DNA from: Bacillus_BA songklensis
GTDB lineage: Bacteria; Bacillota; Bacilli; Bacillales; Bacillaceae_H
Length of the DNA: 64,000 nt
Direction of reading: 5' to 3'
Assembly (NCBI RefSeq): GCF_042649685.1
Contig: NZ_JBHRZT010000073.1
Span: forward strand, 310,001-374,000
Below the pieces are notes generated by a model that saw nothing but the letters and a program-made list of their open reading frames with translations, made no database searches and was not told the origin of the DNA. The first letter of the stretch is position 1, and each line of letters begins with the position of its first letter. Shown piece after piece: positions 34,378-42,945 of this stretch. A program made the translations under genes and the position numbers.

Positions 34378-35883
34378 ATGGGAAAACACTTAAATATAAA
34401 AGAAAGTACCGCACAAATTGTGCCGTTTATCCGAACGGGAGAGTATTTTTTCAAAAAAGGAATAAAAGCGTACCGTCATCGAGATATATTCAAAGCGAAA
34501 AAATATTTACAGCGAGCCAATCATTTAGAGCCATATAATACGAAAACGATCTGCCAATTAGCCATAGTGTTGACTGAATTAGGAGAATATCAGCAGTCCA
34601 ATCAACTTTTATCTTCTGTTATGGAAGAGCTAAATCCGGATATGAATGAGTGCTATTACTTCCTGGCAAACAATTATGCACATCTAGGTCTATTTCATGA
34701 AGCACAAAAATATGCCCGCTTGTATATAGACATAGAGCCCGATGGAGAATTTATTGATGAAGCGGAAGAGCTGTTGGAGCTATTATCTATCGAGCTGGAA
34801 GATGGCGAATTGGAATTGGATGAGTATGAAGATGATTTAATTATGAAGCAAGAAAAAGCGAAGCATTTACTCGAACAAGCCAAGTTTGAAGAAGCTATCG
34901 TTCTATTGGAAGAGATCATTCGGGAATATCCAGAGTTTTGGTCAGCCTATAATAATTTGGCATTGGCACATTTTTATTTGAATCGCGTAGAAAAGGCGAT
35001 GGTGATTTTAGATGACGTGTTAACCAAAAACCCAGGCAACCTCCATGCTTTATGTAATCAATTAATTTTTTATTACTATTGTCGAGAAGATGAACGGGTG
35101 GAAGCACTCCTTCAACAGTTATCAAGGGTGTATCCTTTGTTGGTTGAACATCGTTATAAATTGGGAGCAACCTTTGCATTAGTCCAAAAGTATGACCTTG
35201 CCTATAAATGGCTTCGTCACTTATATAAACAAGGATTTCAAGGAGAAGTATCATTTTATTATTGGTTATCACATGCGGCTTATCATTCCGGTCATGAAGA
35301 ATTTTCCCGCTTAGTGTGGAAGCGTGTTGTGGAAGAGATGCCGGAAAAAGAAGGAACAGAACCTTGGAACGGAGAAGAAACGATTGTTCAAGTCAATGAA
35401 TTAAAACAAATAATTGAGGCAAAATGTCTAAGTAATGAACAAGAAGAGCAATTTTGCGGAATCTTTTTAACTCATACGCTCGGACAGCAAGACCAAGTGG
35501 ATGTATTGCGTCAATTAGGACCATCGTTGATGAAAAACACCGTAATTAAACCTTTTTATCAATATGTCTTAGCTGCTGCATTAAGCAATCGTGAATCGTA
35601 TGATTTCCATTCCGGTTATGACATTGCCTGCATTTTGTTTAAGGCGGTGGATGTAAAAGAGGCGCCTGCTCTTTTGGAATATTGGTTCCGGTTATATATC
35701 CGGGCAGAACAAAAGCACTGTGAAATGCGAAATGTTCATGCATGGGCAGCGGCAGTGCTTTACATGTGGACAAAGCAAGCGAAAAAAGAAAGAATTTCGC
35801 AAGCGGAGTTGGCAGCTGAACATTCTCTTTCTCCATCTACCATTTCAAAATATGTCAAACGAGTGAATATGCTTCTCCAATGA
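34378..35883 (+). CDS. yvcD: YvcD, tetratricopeptide-repeat protein with C-terminal HTH-like segment
   Basis: 501-residue soluble protein. TPR-type helical repeats fill about residues 20-130 and 155-300 (for example AKKYLQRANHLEPYNTKTIC, AIVLLEEIIREYPEFWSAYN, AMVILDDVLTKNPGNLHALC), separated by an acidic hinge (LEDGELELDEYEDD). The end carries ISQAELAAEHSLSPSTISKY, a textbook helix-turn-helix pattern. It lies between the his operon and trxB as in B. subtilis yvcD. Function unknown; partner binding through the TPRs is inferred. Confidence 0.8.
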   Translation: MGKHLNIKESTAQIVPFIRTGEYFFKKGIKAYRHRDIFKAKKYLQRANHLEPYNTKTICQLAIVLTELGEYQQSNQLLSSVMEELNPDMNECYYFLANNYAHLGLFHEAQKYARLYIDIEPDGEFIDEAEELLELLSIELEDGELELDEYEDDLIMKQEKAKHLLEQAKFEEAIVLLEEIIREYPEFWSAYNNLALAHFYLNRVEKAMVILDDVLTKNPGNLHALCNQLIFYYYCREDERVEALLQQLSRVYPLLVEHRYKLGATFALVQKYDLAYKWLRHLYKQGFQGEVSFYYWLSHAAYHSGHEEFSRLVWKRVVEEMPEKEGTEPWNGEETIVQVNELKQIIEAKCLSNEQEEQFCGIFLTHTLGQQDQVDVLRQLGPSLMKNTVIKPFYQYVLAAALSNRESYDFHSGYDIACILFKAVDVKEAPALLEYWFRLYIRAEQKHCEMRNVHAWAAAVLYMWTKQAKKERISQAELAAEHSLSPSTISKYVKRVNMLLQ

Positions 35884-35964
35884 GCAAAAAAATAGACGTT
35901 AGAAGTGACAATATATAGGATAATGGTAAGGAAGTAAATGATTGCTGAAAAGGAGTGTAGTTCC

Positions 35965-36918
35965 ATGTCAGAAGAAAAAATTTATGATGTCATCATTATC
36001 GGAGCGGGTCCCGCTGGTATGACAGCGGCTGTATATACATCACGCGCAAATTTATCGACATTAATGATTGAACGTGGAGTGCCTGGGGGCCAAATGGCAA
36101 ATACGGAAGAAGTAGAAAACTATCCGGGGTATGACCATATCTTGGGACCGGATCTATCTAATAAAATGTTTGAGCATGCGAAAAAATTCGGTGCGGAATA
36201 TGCGTACGGCGACATTAAAGAAGTAGTGGATGAAGGAAACTACAAAATTGTGCGCGCTGGAAGCAAAGAGTACAAAGCATATGCGGTTATTGTTTCAACA
36301 GGTGCGGAGTATAAGAAAATTGGCGTGCCGGGTGAAAATGAACTGGGAGGACGCGGTGTATCTTATTGTGCGGTTTGTGACGGAGCGTTCTTCAAGGGCA
36401 AAGAGCTCGTCGTTGTAGGGGGCGGTGATTCCGCTGTAGAAGAAGGTGTCTACTTAACACGTTTTGCCACAAAAGTGACAATCGTTCACCGTCGTGATGA
36501 ACTTCGTGCTCAAAAAATTCTGCAGCAACGTGCATTTGATAATGAAAAAGTTGACTTCATCTGGAACCATACAGTAAAAGAAATTCACGAAAAAGATGGA
36601 AAAGTAGGAAGCGTGACACTTGTTCATACCCAAACAGGGGAAGAACAAGAATACAAAACAGACGGTGTATTTATTTACGTGGGAATGGTTCCGCTGTCTA
36701 AGCCGTTCGCTCAGCTTGGCATTACGAACGAAAATGGTTATATTGAAACGAATGACCGTATGGAAACAAAAGTAGAGGGGATTTTTGCAGCGGGAGATGT
36801 ACGTGAAAAGTCCCTTCGTCAAATCGTCACAGCGACAGGCGACGGAAGTATTGCTGCACAAAGTGCTCAACACTACGTAGAAGAACTAAAAGAAAAATTT
36901 AAAACGACTCAAAAATAA
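35965..36918 (+). CDS. trxB: Thioredoxin reductase
   Basis: NADPH-dependent FAD enzyme that reduces thioredoxin. 317 residues. FAD-binding IIGAGPAGMTAA at the N-terminus, redox pair Cys135/Cys138 in SYCAVCDGAF, NADPH-binding VVVGGGDSAVEEG, and C-terminal FAD motif IFAAGDVREKSLRQIVTA. ATG 35965 follows AAAGGAG. Confidence 0.98.
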   Translation: MSEEKIYDVIIIGAGPAGMTAAVYTSRANLSTLMIERGVPGGQMANTEEVENYPGYDHILGPDLSNKMFEHAKKFGAEYAYGDIKEVVDEGNYKIVRAGSKEYKAYAVIVSTGAEYKKIGVPGENELGGRGVSYCAVCDGAFFKGKELVVVGGGDSAVEEGVYLTRFATKVTIVHRRDELRAQKILQQRAFDNEKVDFIWNHTVKEIHEKDGKVGSVTLVHTQTGEEQEYKTDGVFIYVGMVPLSKPFAQLGITNENGYIETNDRMETKVEGIFAAGDVREKSLRQIVTATGDGSIAAQSAQHYVEELKEKFKTTQK

Positions 36919-36992
36919 GTTACTTAATTTTGGGGGTTAACGGGTTGTTCATCAAAGCCTTCGGGTTTTACCGCATTTGCCGCAGCGGCCCG

Positions 36993-37037
36993 TTTAAAAA
37001 GAAGAGCGGATAGGAAGCCGCTCTTCTTTTTAAAACG
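36993..37037 (+). terminator. Terminator of trxB
   Basis: Perfect 17-bp stem TTTAAAAAGAAGAGCGG / CCGCTCTTCTTTTTAAA (36993-37009 / 37018-37034). Confidence 0.85.
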
Positions 37038-37241
37038 TAACTCCGTTTTAACCCTATTGTAACACTGTTGAAACATTCATGGGGTACTATAAAGTTAGTA
37101 ATTGACCCCCTTTTATAAAATATATTTCATTGGAGCATAGGAGAGTTGCCTATGCTCTCTTTTTTTTACTATATAAAAAAGCATAGATTGCGCGTTAAAA
37201 TTGTCCAGCTGCGCAAGCTACATCCTACGGTCATTTTCGAA

Positions 37242-37298
37242 GAACAGGATGTTCAAGCGTCGATGTTGGTCACAGGACGTGACCGCTCTTAGTCGACG
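37242..37298 (-). repeat. R3 hairpin unit nested in R2, copy a
   Basis: Outer stem CGTCGA/TCGACG, conserved TAAGAGC linker, inner stem GGTCAC-gtcct-GTGACC, plus a second small hairpin GAAC-atcct-GTTC at 37242-37254. Minus strand. Confidence 0.6.
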
Positions 37299-37373
37299 TT
37301 CCTTTAAACGAAGCAAAAAACGCTTCTTTGTCAGGAGTTCCAATGCCCTATGGAGGAAAGCCATGGATCGGGG

Positions 37374-37416
37374 GTTACAGCGTTGCTCACAGGACGTGAG
37401 CGTTCTTAGCTGTAAC
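37374..37416 (-). repeat. R3 hairpin unit nested in R2, copy b
   Basis: Outer stem GTTACAGC/GCTGTAAC, linker TAAGAAC, inner stem GCTCAC-gtcct-GTGAGC. Same plan as copy a with different, self-consistent stems. Minus strand. Confidence 0.6.
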
Positions 37417-37510
37417 TTGGCTCGTTTCGCTTTTCTTGGGTAAATACATATTTTTGGTGAAGAAACATGATGAGCAGGACGTGTTCATTGTGAGAGACGT
37501 TTAATTCATA

Positions 37511-37722
37511 GTATAATAAAGGAAACTTCCGTCAGTGGGAGATGGACCGAAGACTAACTACGCGACGTCCTGTCGCAACGTCTTCACTAGCACATCCTGT
37601 GCGTCGCGGATGGTTAGTTGATTTTATCGGGTTTTTATGGGCAGTGATTCCCCGCTCACACTTCTTTAATTACGCTAAGCTTTGAAGAGAGGGAGCTTAC
37701 TGCCCGTTAATGCGGGATAAAA
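37511..37722 (+). repeat. Dispersed hairpin element R1, copy 2, carrying an R3 insertion
   Basis: Left end ATAATAAAGGAAACTTCCGTC and right end CCCGTTAATGCGGGATAAAA as in copy 1, but the left hairpin is interrupted at about 37549-37608 by an R3 unit. Confidence 0.72.
37549..37608 (+). repeat. R3 hairpin unit nested in R1, copy c
   Basis: Outer stem GAAGAC/GTCTTC, linker TAACTAC, inner stem GCGAC-gtcct-GTCGC, then second hairpin GCAC-atcct-GTGC. Same order as the R3 units in the neighbouring R2 element, opposite strand. Confidence 0.6.
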
Positions 37723-37753
37723 TGAATGAGAGTGTTTACAAGAGGTGGGAAAA

Positions 37754-38212
37754 ATGCAACGGGTCACAAACTGTGTGCTAGTTAAGGATAATCAAGTGTT
37801 ATTGCTTCAAAAACCTCGTCGTAATTGGTGGGTGGCCCCAGGCGGAAAGATGGAGCAAGGGGAATCCGTCAAAGATTCTGTTGTTCGCGAATATCGTGAA
37901 GAAACAGGCATATATTTAAAAAATCCTACCATCAAAGGGATTTTTACATTTACGATGAAAGAAAATGACCAAGTAGTTTCTGAGTGGATGATGTTTACTT
38001 TTTTTGCTACAGATTTTGATGGAACAAATGTGTTAGAATCAGAAGAAGGAAAATTAGCCTGGCATGAATTAAAAGATGTAATCAATCTTCCTATGGCTCC
38101 TGGAGATTACCATATTATTGACTATGTGGCAAATGGTACGGGCGTCATTTATGGGAACTTTACTTATACAACGGATTTTGAGCTTCTATCGTATCGAATT
38201 GATCCATGTTAA
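37754..38212 (+). CDS. yvcI: YvcI, Nudix hydrolase
   Basis: 152-residue MutT/Nudix protein. The Nudix box is complete: GGKMEQGESVKDSVVREYRE followed by ETGI (GX5EX7REUXEEXGU), coordinating Mg2+ for nucleoside-diphosphate-X hydrolysis. Substrate unknown. ATG 37754 has AGAGGTGG upstream. First gene of the yvcI-rapZ-yvcK-whiA-crh operon. Confidence 0.9.
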   Translation: MQRVTNCVLVKDNQVLLLQKPRRNWWVAPGGKMEQGESVKDSVVREYREETGIYLKNPTIKGIFTFTMKENDQVVSEWMMFTFFATDFDGTNVLESEEGKLAWHELKDVINLPMAPGDYHIIDYVANGTGVIYGNFTYTTDFELLSYRIDPC

Positions 38213-38251
38213 AGAAGAATTAATTATATTTAGCTAGAGGGGGCAAAGAGG

Positions 38252-39145
38252 ATGAGTGTCGGTTCTACAAGTGATGTTCAATTAGTTATCATCACGGGTA
38301 TGTCAGGTGCGGGGAAAACTGTAGCAATCCAAAGCTTTGAAGATTTAGGATTCTTCTGTGTAGATAACCTTCCTCCTACGCTACTTCCTAAGTTTTTGGA
38401 GCTTATGAAGGAATCTGGAAACAAAATGAACAAAGTAGCGCTTGTTATGGATTTACGAGGACGCGAATTTTTTGAGAGCTTGTTTGAAGCGCTTGATGAT
38501 TTAGCGGAAACAAGCTGGATTACCCCTCAAATTTTATTTTTGGATGCAAAAGATTCCGTTTTAGTCACAAGATACAAAGAGACGAGACGTTCCCACCCGC
38601 TTGCCCCAACCGGACTGCCGCTTGGCGGGATTCAAATGGAGCGGGAGTTATTGGAGGAACTAAAGGGCAGAGCGCAAATCATTTATGACACATCGGAATT
38701 AAAACCGCGTGAACTGCGTGAAAAAATCATCGGTCAATTTTCTACCCATGCTTCACAGGTGTTTACGGTGAATGTGATGTCTTTTGGGTTCAAATACGGT
38801 ATTCCGATTGATGCTGACTTAGTGTTTGATGTACGTTTCTTACCTAATCCCCATTATATTGACCATATGAGACCAAAAACAGGATTGGAAGAGGAAGTAT
38901 CAACGTACGTTCTTAAATGGAATGAAACACAAAAGTTCATTGAGAAAGTACTTGATTTGCTTACGTTTATGCTGCCGCAATATAAGCGTGAAGGAAAAAG
39001 CCAGCTGGTCATCGCTATTGGATGTACAGGAGGGCAGCACCGCTCTGTGACGCTGGCAGAATACATCGGAAATCATTTTAAAGAAGAGTATAAAACGCAC
39101 ATTACTCATCGTGATATCGAGAGGAGAAAGGACCACGTTAGATGA
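38252..39145 (+). CDS. rapZ: RapZ/YvcJ, RNase adapter or nucleotide-binding regulator
   Basis: 297 residues. The P-loop GMSGAGKT (about residues 17-24) and the C-terminal GCTGGQHRSV motif mark the RapZ/YvcJ family. In E. coli RapZ steers RNase E cleavage of small RNAs; in B. subtilis YvcJ hydrolyses GTP and affects competence. The stop overlaps yvcK (ATGA). Confidence 0.95.
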   Translation: MSVGSTSDVQLVIITGMSGAGKTVAIQSFEDLGFFCVDNLPPTLLPKFLELMKESGNKMNKVALVMDLRGREFFESLFEALDDLAETSWITPQILFLDAKDSVLVTRYKETRRSHPLAPTGLPLGGIQMERELLEELKGRAQIIYDTSELKPRELREKIIGQFSTHASQVFTVNVMSFGFKYGIPIDADLVFDVRFLPNPHYIDHMRPKTGLEEEVSTYVLKWNETQKFIEKVLDLLTFMLPQYKREGKSQLVIAIGCTGGQHRSVTLAEYIGNHFKEEYKTHITHRDIERRKDHVR

Positions 39146-40107
39146 GACTTGATCAAAACCCGAAAGTTGTCGTCATTGGAGGCGGCACTGGTTTACCTGT
39201 TTTGCTTCGCGGTTTAAAATATCTCCCTCTTGATATTACCGCTATTGTGACTGTGGCAGACGATGGGGGCAGCTCGGGACGTTTGCGAAATGAGTTAGCC
39301 ATGCCGGCTCCCGGCGATATTCGGAACGTCTTAGCGGCTTTGTCAGATGTTGAGCCTCTCGTGGAGGATTTGTTCCAACACCGGTTTGCTTCAGGAAACG
39401 AACTGACAGGTCACTCGTTAGGAAATTTAATTCTTGCGGCGATGACTTCCATAACAGGTGACTTCGTGCATGCTATTCAGGAAATGAGCAAAGTATTAAA
39501 TGTGCGTGGAAAAGTACTGCCGGCAGCCAATCGCAGCGTTGTTCTTCATGCTGAAATGGAGGATGGTACGGTAGTTTCAGGGGAGTCGCTTATCCCAAAG
39601 GCCGGTAAAACCATTAAACGGGTGTTTTTATCTCCGGCCGATATTGAGCCGTTGTCTGAAACGGTTCGCGCCATCCGTCAGGCCGAGATGATTATTATTA
39701 GTCCGGGCAGCTTATATACGAGCATTTTACCGAATTTATTAGTGCCTAAGATCGGAGAAGAAGTGTGCAAAGCGAAAGCGAAAAAAGTGTATGTATGCAA
39801 TGTGATGACACAGGCTGGAGAAACGATGAACTATTCAGCGAGTGATCACATTAAAGCATTGTATAGTCATATGCCCTGTCCATTTATTGACGTGGTAATT
39901 GTCAATGATGCTAAAATTCCGGAAGAGATTCAGAGGAAATATAAAGCTGAGCATGCTGAGCCTGTCATATATGATGCGAGCGCTTTACAGGATTTAGGGG
40001 TTAAAGTTCTTCATGACCATATTGTCGATTATGATGACGGCGTTATGCGTCATGACACAAAGAAGGTTTCTTCCTTGATTTTTTCATTATTATCATCTCG
40101 TTCTTAA
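39142..40107 (+). CDS. yvcK: YvcK/GlmR, gluconeogenesis and cell-wall factor
   Basis: 321-residue CofD-like protein that binds UDP-GlcNAc and controls carbon flow to the cell wall via GlmS. N-terminal VVIGGGTGLPVLLRGLK, then VADDGGSSGRLR and HSLGNLILAAM are the family core. Sits between rapZ and whiA, a very conserved order. Confidence 0.95.
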   Translation: MRLDQNPKVVVIGGGTGLPVLLRGLKYLPLDITAIVTVADDGGSSGRLRNELAMPAPGDIRNVLAALSDVEPLVEDLFQHRFASGNELTGHSLGNLILAAMTSITGDFVHAIQEMSKVLNVRGKVLPAANRSVVLHAEMEDGTVVSGESLIPKAGKTIKRVFLSPADIEPLSETVRAIRQAEMIIISPGSLYTSILPNLLVPKIGEEVCKAKAKKVYVCNVMTQAGETMNYSASDHIKALYSHMPCPFIDVVIVNDAKIPEEIQRKYKAEHAEPVIYDASALQDLGVKVLHDHIVDYDDGVMRHDTKKVSSLIFSLLSSRS

Positions 40108-40235
40108 AGGAAGATGATATAGTGCAATCGCCTGCGCATACAATGTTTCCGGAAGCATGGACCATGATGTAATATGCTGCAATCAATACAATTGTGATAG
40201 AGGCTATAAGATTTCCATGGAACGGAGGTGGAGAA

Positions 40236-41180
40236 TTGTCATTTGCATCAGAAACCAAAAAAGAACTAACCAACCTTGAAGTAAAAGGGTGCTGCGCAAA
40301 AGCAGAGCTTTCTGCGCTGATTCGGATGAACGGATCGCTGTCGTTTTCCAATCGCAGGCTGACATTGGATATTCAGACGGAAAATGCGGCTATCGCGAGG
40401 CGTATTTATACGTTAATTAAGAAAAGCTATCATGCAGCTGTTGAATTGCTTGTACGCAAAAAAATGCGTTTAAAGAAGAACAATGTATATATTGTTCGGC
40501 TTGTTGATCAAGCTCGTCCTATTTTAGAAGATTTAAGAATATTAAAAGAAGACTTTTCTTTCATCCGTGAGATTTCCGATGATTTAATTAAAAAGAAATG
40601 TTGTAAACGCTCTTACTTACGAGGAGCCTTTTTAGCCGGCGGTTCGATTAATAACCCCGAAACATCTTCTTATCATGTAGAAATCTTTTCCTTATACAAG
40701 GAACATAATGATTCGTTATGCGAGTTGATGAACAAGTTCCATTTAAACAGTAAAACACTGGAACGCAAAAAGGGATTTATTACGTATCTGAAGGAAGCGG
40801 AAAAAATAACAGAGTTTTTAAGTATCATTGGAGCGCATAATGCACTTCTCCGCTTTGAAGATGTACGCATCGTACGTGATATGAGAAATTCTGTGAATCG
40901 TTTAGTAAATTGTGAAACGGCCAATTTAAATAAAACGATTGGTGCGGCCATTCGCCAGGTTGAAAACATCCGGTTCATCGATGAAATCGTGGGTCTGGAT
41001 ACGCTGCCGGAGAAACTCAGGGAAATTGCGAGGCTCCGTGTAGAATATCAGGATGTTACATTAAAAGAGCTTGGAGAAATGGTATCAGGCGGGAAAATCA
41101 GTAAATCGGGAATTAACCATCGCTTGCGCAAAATTGACGAAATCGCTGAAAAACTGCGCGCTGGCCAAATCGTTCGTTAA
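40236..41180 (+). CDS. whiA: WhiA, sporulation/cell-division regulator
   Basis: LAGLIDADG-like fold with a C-terminal HTH; in B. subtilis it affects cell division and chromosome segregation and binds nucleoid DNA. From TTG 40236 the protein begins MSFASETKKELTNLEVKGCC, as in Bacillus WhiA. YLRGAFLAGGSINNPE and HTH LKELGEMVSGGKISKSGINH are visible. RBS GGAGGTGG decides for TTG rather than the ATG upstream at 40194. 314 residues. Confidence 0.96.
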   Translation: MSFASETKKELTNLEVKGCCAKAELSALIRMNGSLSFSNRRLTLDIQTENAAIARRIYTLIKKSYHAAVELLVRKKMRLKKNNVYIVRLVDQARPILEDLRILKEDFSFIREISDDLIKKKCCKRSYLRGAFLAGGSINNPETSSYHVEIFSLYKEHNDSLCELMNKFHLNSKTLERKKGFITYLKEAEKITEFLSIIGAHNALLRFEDVRIVRDMRNSVNRLVNCETANLNKTIGAAIRQVENIRFIDEIVGLDTLPEKLREIARLRVEYQDVTLKELGEMVSGGKISKSGINHRLRKIDEIAEKLRAGQIVR

Positions 41181-41213
41181 GTCAACAAAGGGATATAGAG
41201 GAGGAAGACAATC

Positions 41214-41471
41214 ATGATTGAAAAAAAGGTGGAAGTGTTATTGAAGACGGGCCTTCAAGCTCGTCCTGCAGCTCTGTTTGTCCAAGAAGCAAATCGTTTC
41301 TCATCAGACATTTTCTTAGAAAAAGACGGGAAGAAAGTGAATGCTAAAAGCATCATGGGACTAATGAGTTTAGCACTTAGTTCCGGCTCCAGCGTCACGT
41401 TAATTGCGGATGGGGCAGACGAGGAAGAAGCGGTTGAAACATTATCGCAATACGTTCAACAAGAAGGATAA
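41214..41471 (+). CDS. crh: Crh, catabolite-repression HPr-like protein
   Basis: 85-residue HPr paralogue. Gln15 replaces the PTS histidine (KTGLQARPAAL), so it cannot carry PTS phosphate, while Ser46 in NAKSIMGLMSLAL is kept for phosphorylation by HprK (21925). Crh-P is a CcpA corepressor. Restricted to bacilli. RBS GAGGAGG. Last gene of its operon. Confidence 0.98.
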   Translation: MIEKKVEVLLKTGLQARPAALFVQEANRFSSDIFLEKDGKKVNAKSIMGLMSLALSSGSSVTLIADGADEEEAVETLSQYVQQEG

Positions 41472-41473
41472 AA

Positions 41474-41643
41474 GAAAAAAAGAGGATGACTCAAAAGGTA
41501 TAAAAAGACATACCTTTTGAGTCATCCTCCTGAAAGGGACCCGTCATGAAAATCCTGCAAAATCAAAGAATTCCGTGACGGGTCCTTTCAGTAAAGATCA
41601 ACTTTTGCCATTGATTAGAGACTTATGGGACAGCCTCTTTCTC
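41474..41643. repeat. Double-hairpin terminator element T, copy 1 (between crh and clpP)
   Basis: First stem: 20 perfect bp, 41482-41501 with 41510-41529; for the minus strand it is followed by a T-run, so it can terminate clpP. Second stem: TGAAAGGGACCCGTCA with TGACGGGTCCTTTCA around a loop holding AATCCTGCAAAATCAAAG. The element ends ACTTATGGGACAGCCTCTTT, which is an imperfect inverted repeat of its AGAGGATGACTC start. A sister lies at 53545-53697. Confidence 0.7.
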
Positions 41644-41647
41644 TCTT

Positions 41648-42241
41648 TTACTTTGTAGAAGGATCGTTTGTTAATACTTTATCGATTAAGCCATACTCTA
41701 GTGCTCTTTCGGAAGTCATGAAATTGTCTCGGTCTGTGTCACGCTCGATGACTTCAAGCGGTTGGCCCGTACGTTCCGCTAAAATACGGTTTAATTTATC
41801 GCGTAAGAATAAAATGCGTTTTGCCGCAATTTCAATTTCGGTTGCTTGACCTTGCGCTCCGCCTAGTGGTTGATGAATCATGACTTCACTGTTTGGAAGA
41901 GCGAAACGCTTTCCTTTTTCCCCTGCAGCAAGAAGGAAGGCGCCCATAGAAGCAGCCATACCAATACAAATAGTTGATACTTGTGGTTTAATGAACTGCA
42001 TCGTATCATAAATTGCCATTCCGGCCGTAATAGAACCACCCGGGCTGTTAATATATAAAGAGATGTCTTTTTCAGGATCCTCAGCTGCTAAAAATAGTAA
42101 TTGAGAAACGATGGAGTTAGCCACATTATCATCAATGGCACTTCCCAACATGATGATGCGGTCTTTCAATAAGCGGGAATAAATATCATAAGCACGTTCC
42201 CCGCGGTTTGTCTGTTCAATAACTGTAGGAATTAAATTCAT
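41648..42241 (-). CDS. clpP: ATP-dependent Clp protease proteolytic subunit
   Basis: Self-compartmentalised serine protease, 197 residues. The triad Ser98 (GMAASMGAF), His123 (EVMIHQPLGG) and Asp172 (DTDRDNF) is complete. Works with ClpX, ClpC and ClpE, and degrades tmRNA-tagged proteins. Minus strand, convergent to crh; RBS GGAGGA before ATG 42241. A CtsR box overlaps its promoter. Confidence 0.98.
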   Translation of the reverse strand: MNLIPTVIEQTNRGERAYDIYSRLLKDRIIMLGSAIDDNVANSIVSQLLFLAAEDPEKDISLYINSPGGSITAGMAIYDTMQFIKPQVSTICIGMAASMGAFLLAAGEKGKRFALPNSEVMIHQPLGGAQGQATEIEIAAKRILFLRDKLNRILAERTGQPLEVIERDTDRDNFMTSERALEYGLIDKVLTNDPSTK

Positions 42242-42282
42242 CTAAATTCCTCCTTTGAATGAATATTTTGTATGTACTTTTT

Positions 42283-42312
42283 ATAATACAACTAAGGTCA
42301 GTGAAGGTCAAA
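42283..42312 (-). promoter_or_regulatory. clpP promoter and CtsR operator
   Basis: On the minus strand, -35 TTGACC (42311-42306), 17-bp spacer, -10 TATTAT (42288-42283). The plus strand carries GGTCAGTGAAGGTCAAA (42296-42312), close to the CtsR heptad repeat consensus GGTCAAANANGGTCAAA (two mismatches in the first half). The operator covers the -35, so repression by CtsR and heat induction are expected. Confidence 0.7.
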
Positions 42313-42453
42313 CAAAAGAACTTTCTATACACTATTCCACTTAAACATTGAATATTCCTTTTAATATCGGCAGAATATGTAAAAAGTTATAACGGAAGGA
42401 TGTATATCCACATTTTTTCCCCTTTATTTACAATTTAAACATTCATTGCCTAC

Positions 42454-42482
42454 TTGAAAAATAATCATTTATTGAATATAAT
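42454..42482 (+). promoter_or_regulatory. Promoter of the tRNA-Arg gene
   Basis: TTGAAA (42454-42459), 17-bp spacer, consensus TATAAT (42477-42482), 21 bases before the tRNA. Confidence 0.75.
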
Positions 42483-42503
42483 ATAAGATAGCTTCTAAAT
42501 AAT

Positions 42504-42575
42504 GCCCTCGTAGTGTAGTGGATAGCACAAGAGATTCCGGTTCTCTTAGGGTGGGTTCGAATCCTGCCGAGGGCG
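42504..42575 (+). tRNA. tRNA-Arg(CCG)
   Basis: Cloverleaf by eye: acceptor GCCCTCG/CGAGGGC, D stem GTGT/GCAC, anticodon stem AGAGA/TCTCT with loop TTCCGGT (anticodon CCG, reads CGG), T stem GTGGG/CCTGC with loop TTCGAAT. CCA is not encoded directly after the discriminator G. B. subtilis has a lone tRNA-Arg (trnQ) in the same neighbourhood. Confidence 0.93.
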
Positions 42576-42583
42576 TACCAGTC

Positions 42584-42609
42584 AGCTGCCTATATGGCAG
42601 CTTTTTTTA
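42584..42609 (+). terminator. Terminator of the tRNA gene
   Basis: AGCTGCC-TATA-TGGCAGCT followed by TTTTTT. Confidence 0.85.
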
Positions 42610-42945
42610 TATAGGCAGTTGGCAAGAGACCTTAATGCTTTCTCAACTGCTGATACGAAGAACCTTTCAGCCGATTCAAGCGGTCAGAACAGAGAAGCTA
42701 TCAACAGCATAAAAGGCAAAAGTTCAGGATCCTCCTCCTATAAAGGTTTTCCAATCAGCAAGGTGTTTATTGAAGAAAAAGAAGGATGATTTTACTGATT
42801 ATTGGTAGAGTTGTAACTTTTTTGATGTTAGGTGCGACTAATAGAGTAGAAGGATATAAATCAATCAAGTATTTTATCATGGTTGCTTTATTTTCCAATT
42901 TAGTTTAAAACAGTTATGTAGGGACCTTATAAAGGAGGAAAAAAC
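42610..42945. other. Region between tRNA-Arg and the lipoprotein gene
   Basis: A 40-codon hydrophobic frame (ATG 42786 to stop 42908; MILLIIGRVVTFLMLGATN at its start) might be a small membrane protein or a relic; its ribosome site is too close to be convincing. Nothing else recognised. Confidence 0.3.

Larger units (their letters stand above)
37203..37440 (-). repeat. Dispersed hairpin element R2 with two nested R3 insertions
   Basis: Read on the minus strand it starts AAGAAAAGCGAAACGAGCC and ends GCTTGCGCAGCTGGACAA, matching the R2 copies at 47950, 48071 and 49587. Two foreign hairpin units (R3) interrupt it at 37374-37416 and 37242-37298. No coding capacity is supported, although an 80-codon frame happens to be open. 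Confidence 0.65.

Noticed and set aside
37201..37443. An 80-codon open frame in the trxB-yvcI gap
   Set aside because: It consists entirely of the R2 and R3 hairpin repeats, has no ribosome site and an Arg/Ser-rich composition typical of chance frames in palindromic DNA.
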